Positions 36,541 to 45,281 are shown, counted from the first letter of the stretch. The stretch: DNA of 64,000 nucleotides from Prevotellamassilia timonensis (GCF_900106785.1 NZ_LT629844.1:350028-414027), one strand, 5' to 3'. Translations and numbers: made by a program. The notes: generated from the letters alone by a model not told the origin.

Positions 36541-38847
36541 ATGGCAAAAGAATATCCTATACAAAATGTATCTTTTAGGGGAGAAACAGACAATTTCTTG
36601 ACGGAAGCTGGTGGTGGCAGTGAATTACCAAAGTGGGTTAATGATACTGCTATTTCCGTTAATGCAGAAAGGGTTTACGATCAATTGGAGTTGTTCTCAG
36701 AATTATTCTCTGATGCAAATAGAACGATGCCTGTGCTTACAGAGATTACACTGAACAAAAAAGCAACAGCTAAATCTCATCGTCCAGCAGTGCGAAAAAT
36801 GATGGATGTAAACTCTAAACGAAATGTCCTAGGAGTCACATCGGTAGGTAAAATCTTGGTAAAGATTGATACCGCCAATGATTTGAAGAAAATGGAGCGA
36901 GGTTTTAAGGTGGTAAATACAGCCAATCTGCCGAAAGACAAAAAGATTGGTTTGTCTGCAATAGAAAACATTTCTCGATACAAGGCTGTTGTTGATGATA
37001 GCATTCAAGAAAATGACCGTCTCAAACTGCAGTTGGTTGATTATCTGAATAGTGAGTACAATCATCGTTCTCGTATTGCTTTGAGTATAAAATGCAAGGA
37101 ATTTGGAGTTGAATTAGAAGAGCTGAATTATGCTAGTAGCTTACGCTTGTTTTCCTTGGAACATGTGTCAGAGGAAGCACTTCAGGCTATTGCATCCATG
37201 GATTGTGTCTTGGCGGTTAGAAAAATGCCTACAATAGAATTTGAAACTGCCCCAGACGAAGACAACTCCAGCATCGAAGTGATGACACCATTGGAAGGCG
37301 CAACATATCCTGTGGTAGGCTTGTTGGATTCTGGTGTTGGCGATAATGATTACCTGCGTCCTTGGATGATTGATGATGAAGATAATATCGCTGATTTGGA
37401 AGATGAAGACATAAACAGAAGTCATGGAACTGCTGTTGCAAGTGTCATCAACTATGGTGATTTTCTTGAAAATAAAGATTTGACGAAATGTGGACCTTGT
37501 AAAATAAAGAGTTGTATTGTCAATACAGACAGAACCCAAATATACGAAAACGAGTTGGTAGCCAACATTCAAAATGCTATCGCTAAACATCCAGATATAA
37601 AAATCTGGAATCTCTCGCAAGGTACAACAAAAACGATAGATAATGACAGATATTCCGACTTGGGCATCGCATTGGACAGCTTGCAGAAAGACAACAGAAT
37701 CTTGATTTGCAAATCTGCAGGTAATGTTGATCCAAGAGCAGAAAATCAAAGAATTACTGATGGCGCCGATTCTTTGCTTAGTCTCGTTGTAGGATCTATA
37801 GCTCATAAGAAAACTACCAATAATGATGCTAAAGAAAATGACAGAAGTCCTTTTTCTCGCATTGGTCCTGGTGTTGAAAATGCAGTAAAGCCAGATTTGG
37901 TGCACTATGGCGGCAATATGGATACACATCTGTCCCTGTTTTCAGAATGGGGAAGACAGTTTTGCCGCTGGAGTGGAACTAGTTTTTCTACTCCGCGAAT
38001 TACAGCTTTGGCTGCTAATCTTAATCAGATGATTGGAGGTGAATGCAATCCCTTGCTTTTGAAAGCATTGCTTGTTCACAACTCTGATTACCCTGTAGGT
38101 TTATCGAAAACGCCAGAAGAACTTCGCAGGGAAATGGGGTTCGGTTTGCCATCTGTTATTACAGATATGCTTAACAACGATGCTGATGAGTGCACTATGG
38201 TTTTTCATCAGACTTTACAGAAAGGAACAAATATTGTTTCTTTGGATTTTCCATACCCACAAAGTTTGGTTGAAAACGGTTATTTCATCGGTGAAATTAC
38301 ATTGTCAATGGCTGTGAATCCTGTAATTAATGCGGGGCAAGGTTGTGAGTATTGCCAAAGTCAAGTGGATGTTCTATTGGAAACTTATGACCATGTTGAA
38401 CATGTTCAATTGGGCGAAGGTATGATGCGCAATGAGTCAAGAACATCAAAAGATGCCGTTAATGTACTCAATGCATCGATTTATAGCTCAAAAGCTTTCA
38501 AAAAGGAGTTCGCAGAAGAACGTATGCTGATTGAACAGGGAGATAAATATCAACCTATCAAGAAGTATTATGTTGATCTTTCCAAGATGACTGACACTAA
38601 CAGGAGAAAGGCATTGGGAGAAAACAGAAAATGGGCACTGAAACTCACTGGACTCTACCGTGATGCAGCTGTACAAGCTTTGGAGAGAGACGGAGAAGTA
38701 CTTTCGCAAGACGTTGTTGTCGTTGTGACAATAAAAGACCCTAGACATCGTGGCACTATATATACCGAATGTCTCGATTTACTAGAACAAAGAGGATATG
38801 TACACAACGATATCAATATTCATAATGATATTAGAGTTGATAATTAA
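36541..38847 (+). CDS. ietS: Subtilisin-like (S8) serine protease of an IetAS-like system
   Basis: A 768-residue protein without signal peptide, so cytoplasmic. The catalytic triad is visible: Asp263 in VVGLLDSGVGDND, His295 in RSHGTAVASV, Ser481 in WSGTSFSTPRITALAANL; the oxyanion Asn395 is in CKSAGN. About 240 residues precede the catalytic domain and about 270 follow it, with no prodomain cleavage motif obvious. A protease kept in the cytoplasm beside an AAA ATPase suggests regulated, possibly toxic, proteolysis triggered by a signal such as infection or plasmid loss. Confidence 0.87.
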   Translation: MAKEYPIQNVSFRGETDNFLTEAGGGSELPKWVNDTAISVNAERVYDQLELFSELFSDANRTMPVLTEITLNKKATAKSHRPAVRKMMDVNSKRNVLGVTSVGKILVKIDTANDLKKMERGFKVVNTANLPKDKKIGLSAIENISRYKAVVDDSIQENDRLKLQLVDYLNSEYNHRSRIALSIKCKEFGVELEELNYASSLRLFSLEHVSEEALQAIASMDCVLAVRKMPTIEFETAPDEDNSSIEVMTPLEGATYPVVGLLDSGVGDNDYLRPWMIDDEDNIADLEDEDINRSHGTAVASVINYGDFLENKDLTKCGPCKIKSCIVNTDRTQIYENELVANIQNAIAKHPDIKIWNLSQGTTKTIDNDRYSDLGIALDSLQKDNRILICKSAGNVDPRAENQRITDGADSLLSLVVGSIAHKKTTNNDAKENDRSPFSRIGPGVENAVKPDLVHYGGNMDTHLSLFSEWGRQFCRWSGTSFSTPRITALAANLNQMIGGECNPLLLKALLVHNSDYPVGLSKTPEELRREMGFGLPSVITDMLNNDADECTMVFHQTLQKGTNIVSLDFPYPQSLVENGYFIGEITLSMAVNPVINAGQGCEYCQSQVDVLLETYDHVEHVQLGEGMMRNESRTSKDAVNVLNASIYSSKAFKKEFAEERMLIEQGDKYQPIKKYYVDLSKMTDTNRRKALGENRKWALKLTGLYRDAAVQALERDGEVLSQDVVVVVTIKDPRHRGTIYTECLDLLEQRGYVHNDINIHNDIRVDN

Positions 38848-38862
38848 TGATCGTACTTTATT

Positions 38863-39132
38863 ATGGCTACATATGATTTTTCAAACGCCATTCCCTATGT
38901 GCCCACTCATGTTGGAGAACTGATAAACGACGAGCTTGTTGCGTCGGGACTGTCTGTAGAGCAATTGTCAGAAAAAGCTAATATCGAATTGATAGCTTTA
39001 AATGAAACAATTTCTGGGAAAAGACAACTATCCACAGAAATGGCTTTACAGATAGAATCAGTTATGGGGATTCCTGCTTCATTGCTTCTGAACATCCAAA
39101 TTCAATACAACAGTTTTCTGCGGAGAAAATGA
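38863..39132 (+). CDS. HigA-like XRE-family HTH protein
   Basis: An 89-residue protein with a PYVPTHVGELINDELVASGL start, then LSVEQLSEKANIELIALNET and LSTEMALQIESVMGIPASLL, the pattern of HigA/VapI antitoxins. No HigB toxin lies next to it. It is 15 bases after the protease gene, so it probably belongs to that operon, as regulator, inhibitor or substrate of the protease. Its last codons run into the terminator palindrome. Confidence 0.8.
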   Translation: MATYDFSNAIPYVPTHVGELINDELVASGLSVEQLSEKANIELIALNETISGKRQLSTEMALQIESVMGIPASLLLNIQIQYNSFLRRK

Positions 39133-39159
39133 ATATTCTCCGTAGAAAACTATCGTTTT
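39113..39159. terminator. Bidirectional terminator palindrome, copy 1
   Basis: Inverted repeat GTTTTCTGCGGAGAA / TTCTCCGTAGAAAAC followed by TATCGTTTTTC on the plus strand, lying between convergent genes. A nearly identical palindrome recurs in the same orientation at 41,079-41,125. Confidence 0.65.
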
Positions 39160-39179
39160 TCAAACTTTCCCATATCACC

Positions 39180-39455
39180 TTACCAAAACAGATATGCTAT
39201 ATAATACACCAACAGCATCCCAAGCAGGAACACTGCCACACTGCATCCTATCTTCAATCGTTCCAATACCTCGTCTTGCTCCAGCCCCTTGCTATGTTTG
39301 ATGATGACAACGATTGATACTATATCTATCAACAATACAGCATATATCATGGCTGGCAGATAGTGAATATGATCCACCATCCACCAGTGTATATCCGCTA
39401 TATCGTCATATTCCACTTTTGCTTCCCTCATGCTTTCTTTCTCCCTATTAGACAA
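39180..39455 (-). CDS. Small two-pass membrane protein, function unknown
   Basis: A 91-residue protein with a charged N-terminus and two membrane segments (LPAMIYAVLLIDIVSIVVII and VAVFLLGMLLVYYIAYLF). It is convergent with the HigA-like gene and downstream of AbiE in the same direction. No family is recognised; the starts at MREAKVEYDD or the first ATG are both possible. Confidence 0.6.
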   Translation of the reverse strand: MSNREKESMREAKVEYDDIADIHWWMVDHIHYLPAMIYAVLLIDIVSIVVIIKHSKGLEQDEVLERLKIGCSVAVFLLGMLLVYYIAYLFW

Positions 39456-39543
39456 TCGTTTACATCCTTATAATCTTTGCTTATGAAAAGGGCATAAAAA
39501 AAGCCCTCCGAAACGGAGAGCTTGGCAAATTCTTGGTGAACTG

Positions 39544-40398
39544 TTATTTTTCCATGTATTGTTTCAGTTCCTGTGTGATATATGTCCAAACTTCTTGGAA
39601 GGTTAGTGGCTCCTTGAATTTGATTTTCTTCAAATAACTATTCCACATAATATTTCGTTTGGCATCTGTCGCAAAAGAATCCTCGAAAAGGCTATATTCC
39701 GTAGAGATGGCGGTGCCTCTATTCTCAAACGTGGCTGTGATGGCTTCTTGCAATGTGTCCAAGTCAATATTTCCTGCTTTTAGTATTCTGTACACATCAA
39801 AGAAGTCTTTCATGCGGCTGTTCTCTGTCGCATGGTCTATCATTGCCTGATACTTTTCAGCCACCACGGTCTCTAAAGAGTAAGCCAAGATGTCAACTTC
39901 TGGTAATGTGTCCAGCAACACCGGATAAGAAAGGTCAACGGGTGCAGGAGTTATGATGTCGCCAAAGCCTACATCCATGGAAATAACTTGGCTTGCCGTG
40001 TCAAGTCCTACCTTGACATGCACTCGCACACCATTATATTCTTTTTTGAGAGTGATTTCTTCTACGCTAATGCTGTCCTTTTCAAAGACAACTCCGTCTT
40101 CCGGACATTCTATGTCGCATAAATTTCTGAATGTCTCCTTGATATTGTCCAACTCACGGCTAATCTGTTGACCAAGGAAATCTATGTCCAATGTTGGTCT
40201 TGCTTTCAAATGCTCATGGGCATACAGTAATGCACCACCTTTCAATATAAAGCGTTCTTTGTATGGACTTACCGACAGACGGTACAACAGACGCTCCTGA
40301 AAGTATCGTGTCAATATCGATTGGTAGAAGACATTCTCTTCTTTCGATATATTAAGCAGTTTCGCTCTTACCGAGCGAGCATAATTCTTCGTTGTCAT
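39544..40398 (-). CDS. abiEii: AbiEii-type nucleotidyltransferase toxin
   Basis: A 284-residue protein of the AbiEii/AbiGii nucleotidyltransferase family: RFILKGGALLYAHEHLKARP followed by TLDIDFLG gives the GG..L and DxD catalytic motifs, and LETVVAEKYQAMIDHATENS with RMKDFFDVYRI is the conserved helix bundle. AbiEii toxins modify tRNA or other acceptors with nucleotides and stop growth. It lies 10 bases downstream of the AbiEi antitoxin gene. Start at MTTKNYARS is preferred. Confidence 0.9.
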   Translation of the reverse strand: MTTKNYARSVRAKLLNISKEENVFYQSILTRYFQERLLYRLSVSPYKERFILKGGALLYAHEHLKARPTLDIDFLGQQISRELDNIKETFRNLCDIECPEDGVVFEKDSISVEEITLKKEYNGVRVHVKVGLDTASQVISMDVGFGDIITPAPVDLSYPVLLDTLPEVDILAYSLETVVAEKYQAMIDHATENSRMKDFFDVYRILKAGNIDLDTLQEAITATFENRGTAISTEYSLFEDSFATDAKRNIMWNSYLKKIKFKEPLTFQEVWTYITQELKQYMEK

Positions 40399-40408
40399 AT
40401 TTATTATT

Positions 40409-40993
40409 TTATAGTTCCATTTGTAGATATGTTCCCAATGTTTTGGCAACTCTCAGTTGTGAGGCATATTTCATCAGTTTGCTGACATTACGATCTCTGC
40501 GTTTCAGATATTCCTTTATAATCTCCGTACAGACATCTATGCCGATTTTGTTTCTATACTTTACTGCATCACAGACACATTTCTCCACGTCATATATCCT
40601 CACCTTGAAACCCTCAATCTCTGTATTCGTAATTCCAAGGTTAAAGGCGGTATCACTCCAATGGTATAGTGTAATTGGGGGATAATCTGGAAGGGTGATT
40701 TTTCGGCCTCTTTTTATTGCAAGACAATATTCTTGTGGTACCTGTGTAGTCAACTGATAATGTGACCAAGCGGAATACAGACACAACACACCACCAGGAA
40801 CAACCTTTTCCACATCAAGCATTTGACTTGCCAAATGGTCATCGGTTGCATACACACCTCTTTTTATTCTGGTGAGTTCGCCATTCTTGGCGGCTTGCAA
40901 TACTTTATAGTATGCAGCTCTTCCTGCCATATCTTTTGCAGAGATATAGCCTTCAGATTTTGGATTTGTCATACGCTTTTCCATGATTTGCAT
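40409..40993 (-). CDS. abiEi: AbiEi-type antitoxin/repressor
   Basis: About 194 residues: an N-terminal winged-helix-like domain (SEGYISAKDMAGRAAYYKVL, GELTRIKRGVYATDDHLASQ) and the AbiEi C-terminal domain (LCLYSAWSHYQLTTQVPQEY, VRIYDVEKCVCDAVKYRNKI). It forms a type IV toxin-antitoxin pair with AbiEii. AbiEi proteins repress their own promoter; a matching palindrome lies upstream. The ATG at 40,984 is an alternative start. Confidence 0.88.
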   Translation of the reverse strand: MQIMEKRMTNPKSEGYISAKDMAGRAAYYKVLQAAKNGELTRIKRGVYATDDHLASQMLDVEKVVPGGVLCLYSAWSHYQLTTQVPQEYCLAIKRGRKITLPDYPPITLYHWSDTAFNLGITNTEIEGFKVRIYDVEKCVCDAVKYRNKIGIDVCTEIIKEYLKRRDRNVSKLMKYASQLRVAKTLGTYLQMEL

Positions 40994-41006
40994 CTTTAAT
41001 TCTGTA

Positions 41007-41038
41007 CAAAGTTACTACATATTTTCAAAAATGTAGTA
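41007..41038 (-). promoter_or_regulatory. abiE promoter with overlapping operator palindrome
   Basis: A -7 element TAACTTTG (41007-41014, minus strand) sits about 14 bases before abiEi. Immediately upstream and overlapping it is a perfect palindrome, TACTACAT at 41013-41020 and ATGTAGTA at 41031-41038 with a 10-base centre. This is placed where an autorepressor would block RNA polymerase. Confidence 0.65.
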
Positions 41039-41078
41039 TGTTTGTACGGAAATCTACGCAAAAATCACGCAAAATATA

Positions 41079-41125
41079 GTTTTCTACGGAGAATATTGAC
41101 TTTCTCCGTAGAAAATTATCGTTTT
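41079..41125. terminator. Terminator palindrome, copy 2
   Basis: TTTTCTACGGAGAAT...TTCTCCGTAGAAAA, a 14-bp stem, directly after the primase stop on the minus strand; near-identical direct repeat of 39,113-39,159. It would terminate the repA/primase transcript before abiE. Confidence 0.6.
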
Positions 41126-42032
41126 ATACATCCTCTTTATGCGGAATAATGGATTTTCTGCCGATAAGATAATCATTGACATCCTTGTATTCTGCATATC
41201 TTATGGATTCGTTGATTGCCCTGTTTTGATAACAGTCCATGATTGTATGGGCAGCCACCGTTCCTGCTTGGTCATTATCAAGATAACAATGGATAGCAGT
41301 GTAACACGCCAATCGTTCCATGCATTTCCCAAGGCTACTGATGGAGTTCAGTAAAATATAATCACATGGCTCTTGTATGCAAATCACATTGTCGCCTCGC
41401 TTTTCCAAAGTCTTGTACGAAAGAAAGTCCATAAACCCCTCGAAGATGCAGCATCTGTCCTGCACTCCAACTTGCTGTGAATGTATCAAGGATATGTCTT
41501 TCTCGCCCAAACAACCTTTATAATATGGGTTACGCAGTTCATACCCATCCCGGTTATTTGGAAAGGCTATGCCAAAATACCGCTTGCCCTTAAACGTGTA
41601 CCAGATCTCCTTGCAATAGCGTTTACCCATGTCCGCATCCACATGGCGTGAACGCAGATACGACATAAGCACAGGGTAGGACAAGTCTTGGATATGTACC
41701 TTGTCCATTTTGTTTGTCTCTACTTGTGTCGGTATGGGAGGTTTTGCCTTTGTGGACTTTGGGTTGTTCATGTCCGCTGTTATATGCTGCAATGCAGCAC
41801 CCACATCATCCGTATTGTAGAGAAGTTGGGCAAGAGCAATGATGTTGCCACCCTTGCCAAGAGCAAAGTCATACCATTGGTTTCGGCTGAAGTTCACCTT
41901 GAACGATGGCTTTGTCTCCGCATGCAATGGCGACAGATAATAAGATGTGGACTTGCTGCATCGTTTGGGCTGATGTCCCAATGCGCTCAGATAGTCCGTG
42001 AGTTTGATTTCCTTTGCTTGTTGTATGTTCAT
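41124..42032 (-). CDS. DNA primase (CHC2-like + Toprim)
   Basis: A 302-residue protein with a zinc-finger primase-like N-terminus (SKSTSYYLSPLHAETKPSFK, NFSRNQWYDFALGKGGNIIA) and a Toprim domain at about 185-290 (CCIFEGFMDFLSYKTLEKRG; the acidic motif IHCYLDNDQAG). Bacteroidales mobile elements carry such a primase, called TraP in CTnDOT, to prime lagging-strand synthesis after transfer. It lies downstream of a RepA-like ATPase. Confidence 0.88.
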   Translation of the reverse strand: MNIQQAKEIKLTDYLSALGHQPKRCSKSTSYYLSPLHAETKPSFKVNFSRNQWYDFALGKGGNIIALAQLLYNTDDVGAALQHITADMNNPKSTKAKPPIPTQVETNKMDKVHIQDLSYPVLMSYLRSRHVDADMGKRYCKEIWYTFKGKRYFGIAFPNNRDGYELRNPYYKGCLGEKDISLIHSQQVGVQDRCCIFEGFMDFLSYKTLEKRGDNVICIQEPCDYILLNSISSLGKCMERLACYTAIHCYLDNDQAGTVAAHTIMDCYQNRAINESIRYAEYKDVNDYLIGRKSIIPHKEDV

Positions 42033-42063
42033 CTTTCATTCATTTTTTGTTCATTCGTGCGCT

Positions 42064-42180
42064 TATTATATATACACCAGAGTGAATGAACGGTTTTGTG
42101 AAGTCATTTTGTAGTTAAATATGATGCCACTTCACAAAATCCGTCCGTTCTACTATTATATATACACCGAGGTGAATGAA
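42064..42180. repeat. Direct and inverted repeats between primase and repA-like genes
   Basis: ATTATATATACACC followed by a GTGAATGAA motif occurs twice, starting at 42,065 and 42,155 (90 bases apart). Between them GAACGGTTTTGTGAAGT (from 42,088) is inverted at about 42,129-42,150 (ACTTCACAAAAT...CCGTTC). An iteron-like origin or regulatory site is possible, given the neighbouring replication genes. Confidence 0.55.
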
Positions 42181-42210
42181 GTGGTTTTTGAAGTGATTTT
42201 CGCTTCATCC

Positions 42211-43329
42211 TCACTTCTTCACCTCCTGCTCTTCAAGCAGCGGAAGCGAAGGATAATCCTTCATTCTGCAATACTCGTTATTGCCACACTTCACCACCAG
42301 TTTGCTCTTCAATAGGAAGGTCAGCAACTTTGACATCACTGTTCTACCTCTGGCAAAACCAATAGTTGTATATCCTTTCGTCAATGCGTTTATCACATTC
42401 TCATAACCTGACACCACTTTCTTGCCGAAAGCCATTCCAAGTGCCTTGTCATGCTGCTCATCGGTAATGTCGGCTATTGTCATCTTAGGCTGTTTGGCTG
42501 TGGTAGAGTCAACCACATAGTCTTTGGCAATCTCTGGCAATCCCTCCTTATTTATTTGAAACGCAAAAGGGACAAAGTCCTTGTCTCGGATGTTGAGCGG
42601 TTTCACTTCACTCACATTCGCCATCGAATTGCTCTTACTTATCACCAGTACCGTCTCTGCCTTGTTGCTGAGTTCCGTGCCAATGTGACCTCTTACATTG
42701 TCATCACCCTTATTCAGGTGCAAGACGCAATGGATGTGCAGGTCATAGCGGCTTGACCACTGCATCAGTTTGTTGATGATATGGACGGACTCGCTCGGAT
42801 TGTTGATGTCGAGCATCAAGTCCCTTATGCCGTCAATGATGACCAAGCCAAAGCCCTTTTGCGTCTGCAAGGCATATTCTATCAGTCGCAGTCTGAGGTT
42901 GGGACTGTACTCTCGCAGTCCGAAGAACACAAGGTTCTCACTGTTCATGTTGTCGGGCAATCCTGCAAGCCGGAGGATGCGCTGCATCACGCTGTGACAG
43001 TGGAAACGGCTCTGCTCCGTATCAACGTAGAGTATCTTACGCTTGTCATCGGGTAGTTTTGCCGTATATTGCAGCACCTTTCCGTTAGCAAGCGAGGCAG
43101 CAACCAAAGCGGACACGTTGAACGTCTTTCGGCTCTTCGCCTTGCCTGTGGAGGCACTGAAGTTGCCAAGCGTGGCTATGGTCGAGTTGTCCACCCATAT
43201 TATCTGTGGCGGTGTCTGGTAGGTCTCATCCGCATGGATAAGCGATGCCTTCAGCAACTTTTCCAACAAATCAGCATTGTCCGCTGCGCCTTCAAAGAGG
43301 CTCATGTCGTTCATGTCTTCCATCGTCAT
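42211..43329 (-). CDS. RepA-like AAA ATPase/helicase
   Basis: A 372-residue RecA-fold protein (AAA_25/RepA helicase type). The usual Walker A region is seen as SASTGKAKSRKTFNVSALVA, a divergent P-loop; a Walker B-like GFGLVIIDGIRDLMLDI follows, then HIHCVLHLNKGDDNVRGHIG. A C-terminal winged-helix-like part (MSKLLTFLLKSKLVVKCGNN) ends the protein. With the primase it suggests the excised element replicates. The start overlaps the upstream HTH gene by four bases. Confidence 0.82.
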   Translation of the reverse strand: MTMEDMNDMSLFEGAADNADLLEKLLKASLIHADETYQTPPQIIWVDNSTIATLGNFSASTGKAKSRKTFNVSALVAASLANGKVLQYTAKLPDDKRKILYVDTEQSRFHCHSVMQRILRLAGLPDNMNSENLVFFGLREYSPNLRLRLIEYALQTQKGFGLVIIDGIRDLMLDINNPSESVHIINKLMQWSSRYDLHIHCVLHLNKGDDNVRGHIGTELSNKAETVLVISKSNSMANVSEVKPLNIRDKDFVPFAFQINKEGLPEIAKDYVVDSTTAKQPKMTIADITDEQHDKALGMAFGKKVVSGYENVINALTKGYTTIGFARGRTVMSKLLTFLLKSKLVVKCGNNEYCRMKDYPSLPLLEEQEVKK

Positions 43330-43790
43330 CTGCTCTTCAAGGGTTTGTTCATCACATAGCGTATGGCATCCTGCTCATACACGTCTTTTGTTTTCACAGG
43401 GTGCTTCTTGATCCATTCCACCAGTTCTTCCTTGCTGAAATAGATGGTCTTGCCGTTTGGCTTGTAATGGGGAATGGCAAAGGTACGTGTCAGTTTGTAA
43501 AGCTGACTCTTTGAAGCGTCAAGGAATACGCTTGCCTCGTCAAGGGTGAGCACGTCTTTTCCTGCAAAGAGCCATTTCTCCAAGCACTTGATGCGGTTCA
43601 GCACATCCTCCACTGGTCCAAGCAGCTTGAATGCTTCTTCCATTTGTTGAATGCGCTCGGCAAGTCTCATTGGTGTCATATCTGCCAGTTCTTGTTCTGT
43701 CAACTCGTGTTTATCCACGTCTATCGTTGGCGGTAGGATAGTGCCATCCTTTGGTGGATTGTTTGCCTGATTTGTTGTCTGTCCAATCAT
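43326..43790 (-). CDS. HTH excisionase-like DNA-binding protein
   Basis: A 154-residue protein with a C-terminal HTH_17 excisionase-like domain (LTLDEASVFLDASKSQLYKL, HYKPNGKTIYFSKEELVEWI) after a helical N-terminal part. Overlapping the repA-like ATG, it probably regulates element replication genes or acts in excision. Confidence 0.83.
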   Translation of the reverse strand: MIGQTTNQANNPPKDGTILPPTIDVDKHELTEQELADMTPMRLAERIQQMEEAFKLLGPVEDVLNRIKCLEKWLFAGKDVLTLDEASVFLDASKSQLYKLTRTFAIPHYKPNGKTIYFSKEELVEWIKKHPVKTKDVYEQDAIRYVMNKPLKSR

Positions 43791-43947
43791 TGTCGTAATT
43801 TTATTTATCGTTACACATAACGAGGTCGCCCTCCATAACCAGGTTTCTGATTACGGAGGGCAAAGGTAAGGGCGTTTCTGCCCAATCGGATGGAAGTGCG
43901 CTTGACTGTCAACCGACTATCAAGCCAACTGTCAAGGTTTTCATCTG

Positions 43948-44694
43948 TCAGATGATGCCCTTGCTGTCATTTTTACCGCAATCTGCTATTTCTTGCACTT
44001 TCTTGCGGATAGTCTCATAGATACTGGAGTTGGTACTTTTGGCATCACTAGTTGCTGAGGACAGTTTGGTTGTTGTAAGTGGCTTGTCTGTTGATGAAGA
44101 CAGGATGAGTTTATGCTTGGCAATGACCGATTGCCATTGCTTGCAAATCAAGTTCTTGCTGCAGAGCATGTCAAAGAAGAATGCCACACGTCTGTTGCTT
44201 CTCGCCTTTAGCTGCTTGCAGACTTGGCACGAGAAGAGTTTTCGCATATCCTCTTCCGACACATCGGTTGAGAACAAATGAACCTCATTGGCATGGCGCG
44301 CAATGAGGTTCAACTGAGTAGAATCAAAGTAACATTGAAAGTCCTGTTTCGGTTTGGTTTCTTGTGCTGTTTGTAATATTGACGGTGGTTTACCATGGAG
44401 ATACTGACCGTTTGGAGGCGGCTCCGTGGTGTTGAACTTGTGATGAAGAGCCTTATAGTCATGATACTCGAAATCCACTTTGGTAAAGAATATGACTACC
44501 AAGTCCTCACGTTCTTCAAGAAACTCCTCCATGATGTAGAAGTTCTTCTTGTGCTCGTTCTTGCCTGCCGCATACTGGCAGTCCGTATAGGAATGGCTGT
44601 TGAGAAAGTCCTTTTTATAGCGGTGATACAGTTTACCGCATCCTATTACTTCCGTCTGATAGCACTCATGGGCTTCCTTGAAGAACAGCCACAA
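43948..44694 (-). CDS. Hypothetical Cys-containing protein, probable 5' frameshift
   Basis: At least 248 residues, with a C-x2-C near residue 145 (CQVCKQLKARSNRRVAFFFD) and a Ser/Thr-rich C-terminal part. The frame continues upstream without a stop to about 44,815 and includes CNECTFANGAGGICG, which looks like real coding sequence but has no ATG. An ATG at 44,815 in another frame gives 24 codons (MEHNNTSNNQGRDDS...) before a stop. One base removed from the T5 run (plus-strand A at 44,756-44,760) would join the two. Family not recognised. Confidence 0.6.
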   Translation of the reverse strand: MWLFFKEAHECYQTEVIGCGKLYHRYKKDFLNSHSYTDCQYAAGKNEHKKNFYIMEEFLEEREDLVVIFFTKVDFEYHDYKALHHKFNTTEPPPNGQYLHGKPPSILQTAQETKPKQDFQCYFDSTQLNLIARHANEVHLFSTDVSEEDMRKLFSCQVCKQLKARSNRRVAFFFDMLCSKNLICKQWQSVIAKHKLILSSSTDKPLTTTKLSSATSDAKSTNSSIYETIRKKVQEIADCGKNDSKGII

Positions 44695-44817
44695 TTTGTT
44701 GGTACCACAAATGCCACCTGCACCGTTAGCGAAGGTGCATTCATTGCATTGGGGTAAAAAGAGAGAACGAGGAGTCGTCTCGTCCTTGGTTGTTTGATGT
44801 ATTGTTATGTTCCATTT

Positions 44818-44996
44818 TTATTCTTCGAACGCACTGTCCAATAGGGAAACAGCCTCGTCCTTTTTCTTATTGATGATTTTTGCGTAAATTTGTGTCGTAC
44901 GCACCTCCGTATGACCGAGAAGTTTGCTTGTAGTGTATAGGTCTGCGCCCATGGTCAGCTCCATCGTGGCGAACGTGTGTCTTAAGCAATGCACAA
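44818..44996 (-). pseudogene. Tyrosine recombinase, C-terminal fragment
   Basis: About 57 codons ending at 44,818: HCLRHTFATMELTMGADL, then SKLLGHTEVRTTQIYAKI and the tail ending SAFEE. The HxxR box, the LGH block and the catalytic Tyr of a Bacteroidales site-specific integrase are all visible, but a stop lies immediately upstream and the catalytic N-terminal part is missing. A remnant of an earlier integrase or element boundary. Confidence 0.85.
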
Positions 44997-45281
44997 TTTA
45001 AGCAAAAGCAACGGAAAGTGAAGATGAGAGAAATGAACTGTAAGTGGTTGAGAATGAGCAATATTTCATAATTCTGCCAATTGGCTGCAAAGCAAAGCCG
45101 AGCAGGATATTGAGTTATTTCAGTTACCAAACCGTTAGCGGTCAGTTACCGAAACCAACACTGCTAACGAGGTGAAAAACAAATAGTTTGTCACCAGTGT
45201 TTGTTGCACTGTTCTGCACAACTTTCAATGACAGAGAATGCTTACTGATTGATTATTTTTGCAAACTAAAAAAGTAAGCAG
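44997..45281. other. Intergenic region upstream of integrase genes
   Basis: No gene. Near its right end a TATTTTTG -7 element (about 45,255-45,262, plus strand) precedes the first integrase. A plausible place for the element's attachment site, but no repeat proves it. Confidence 0.35.
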
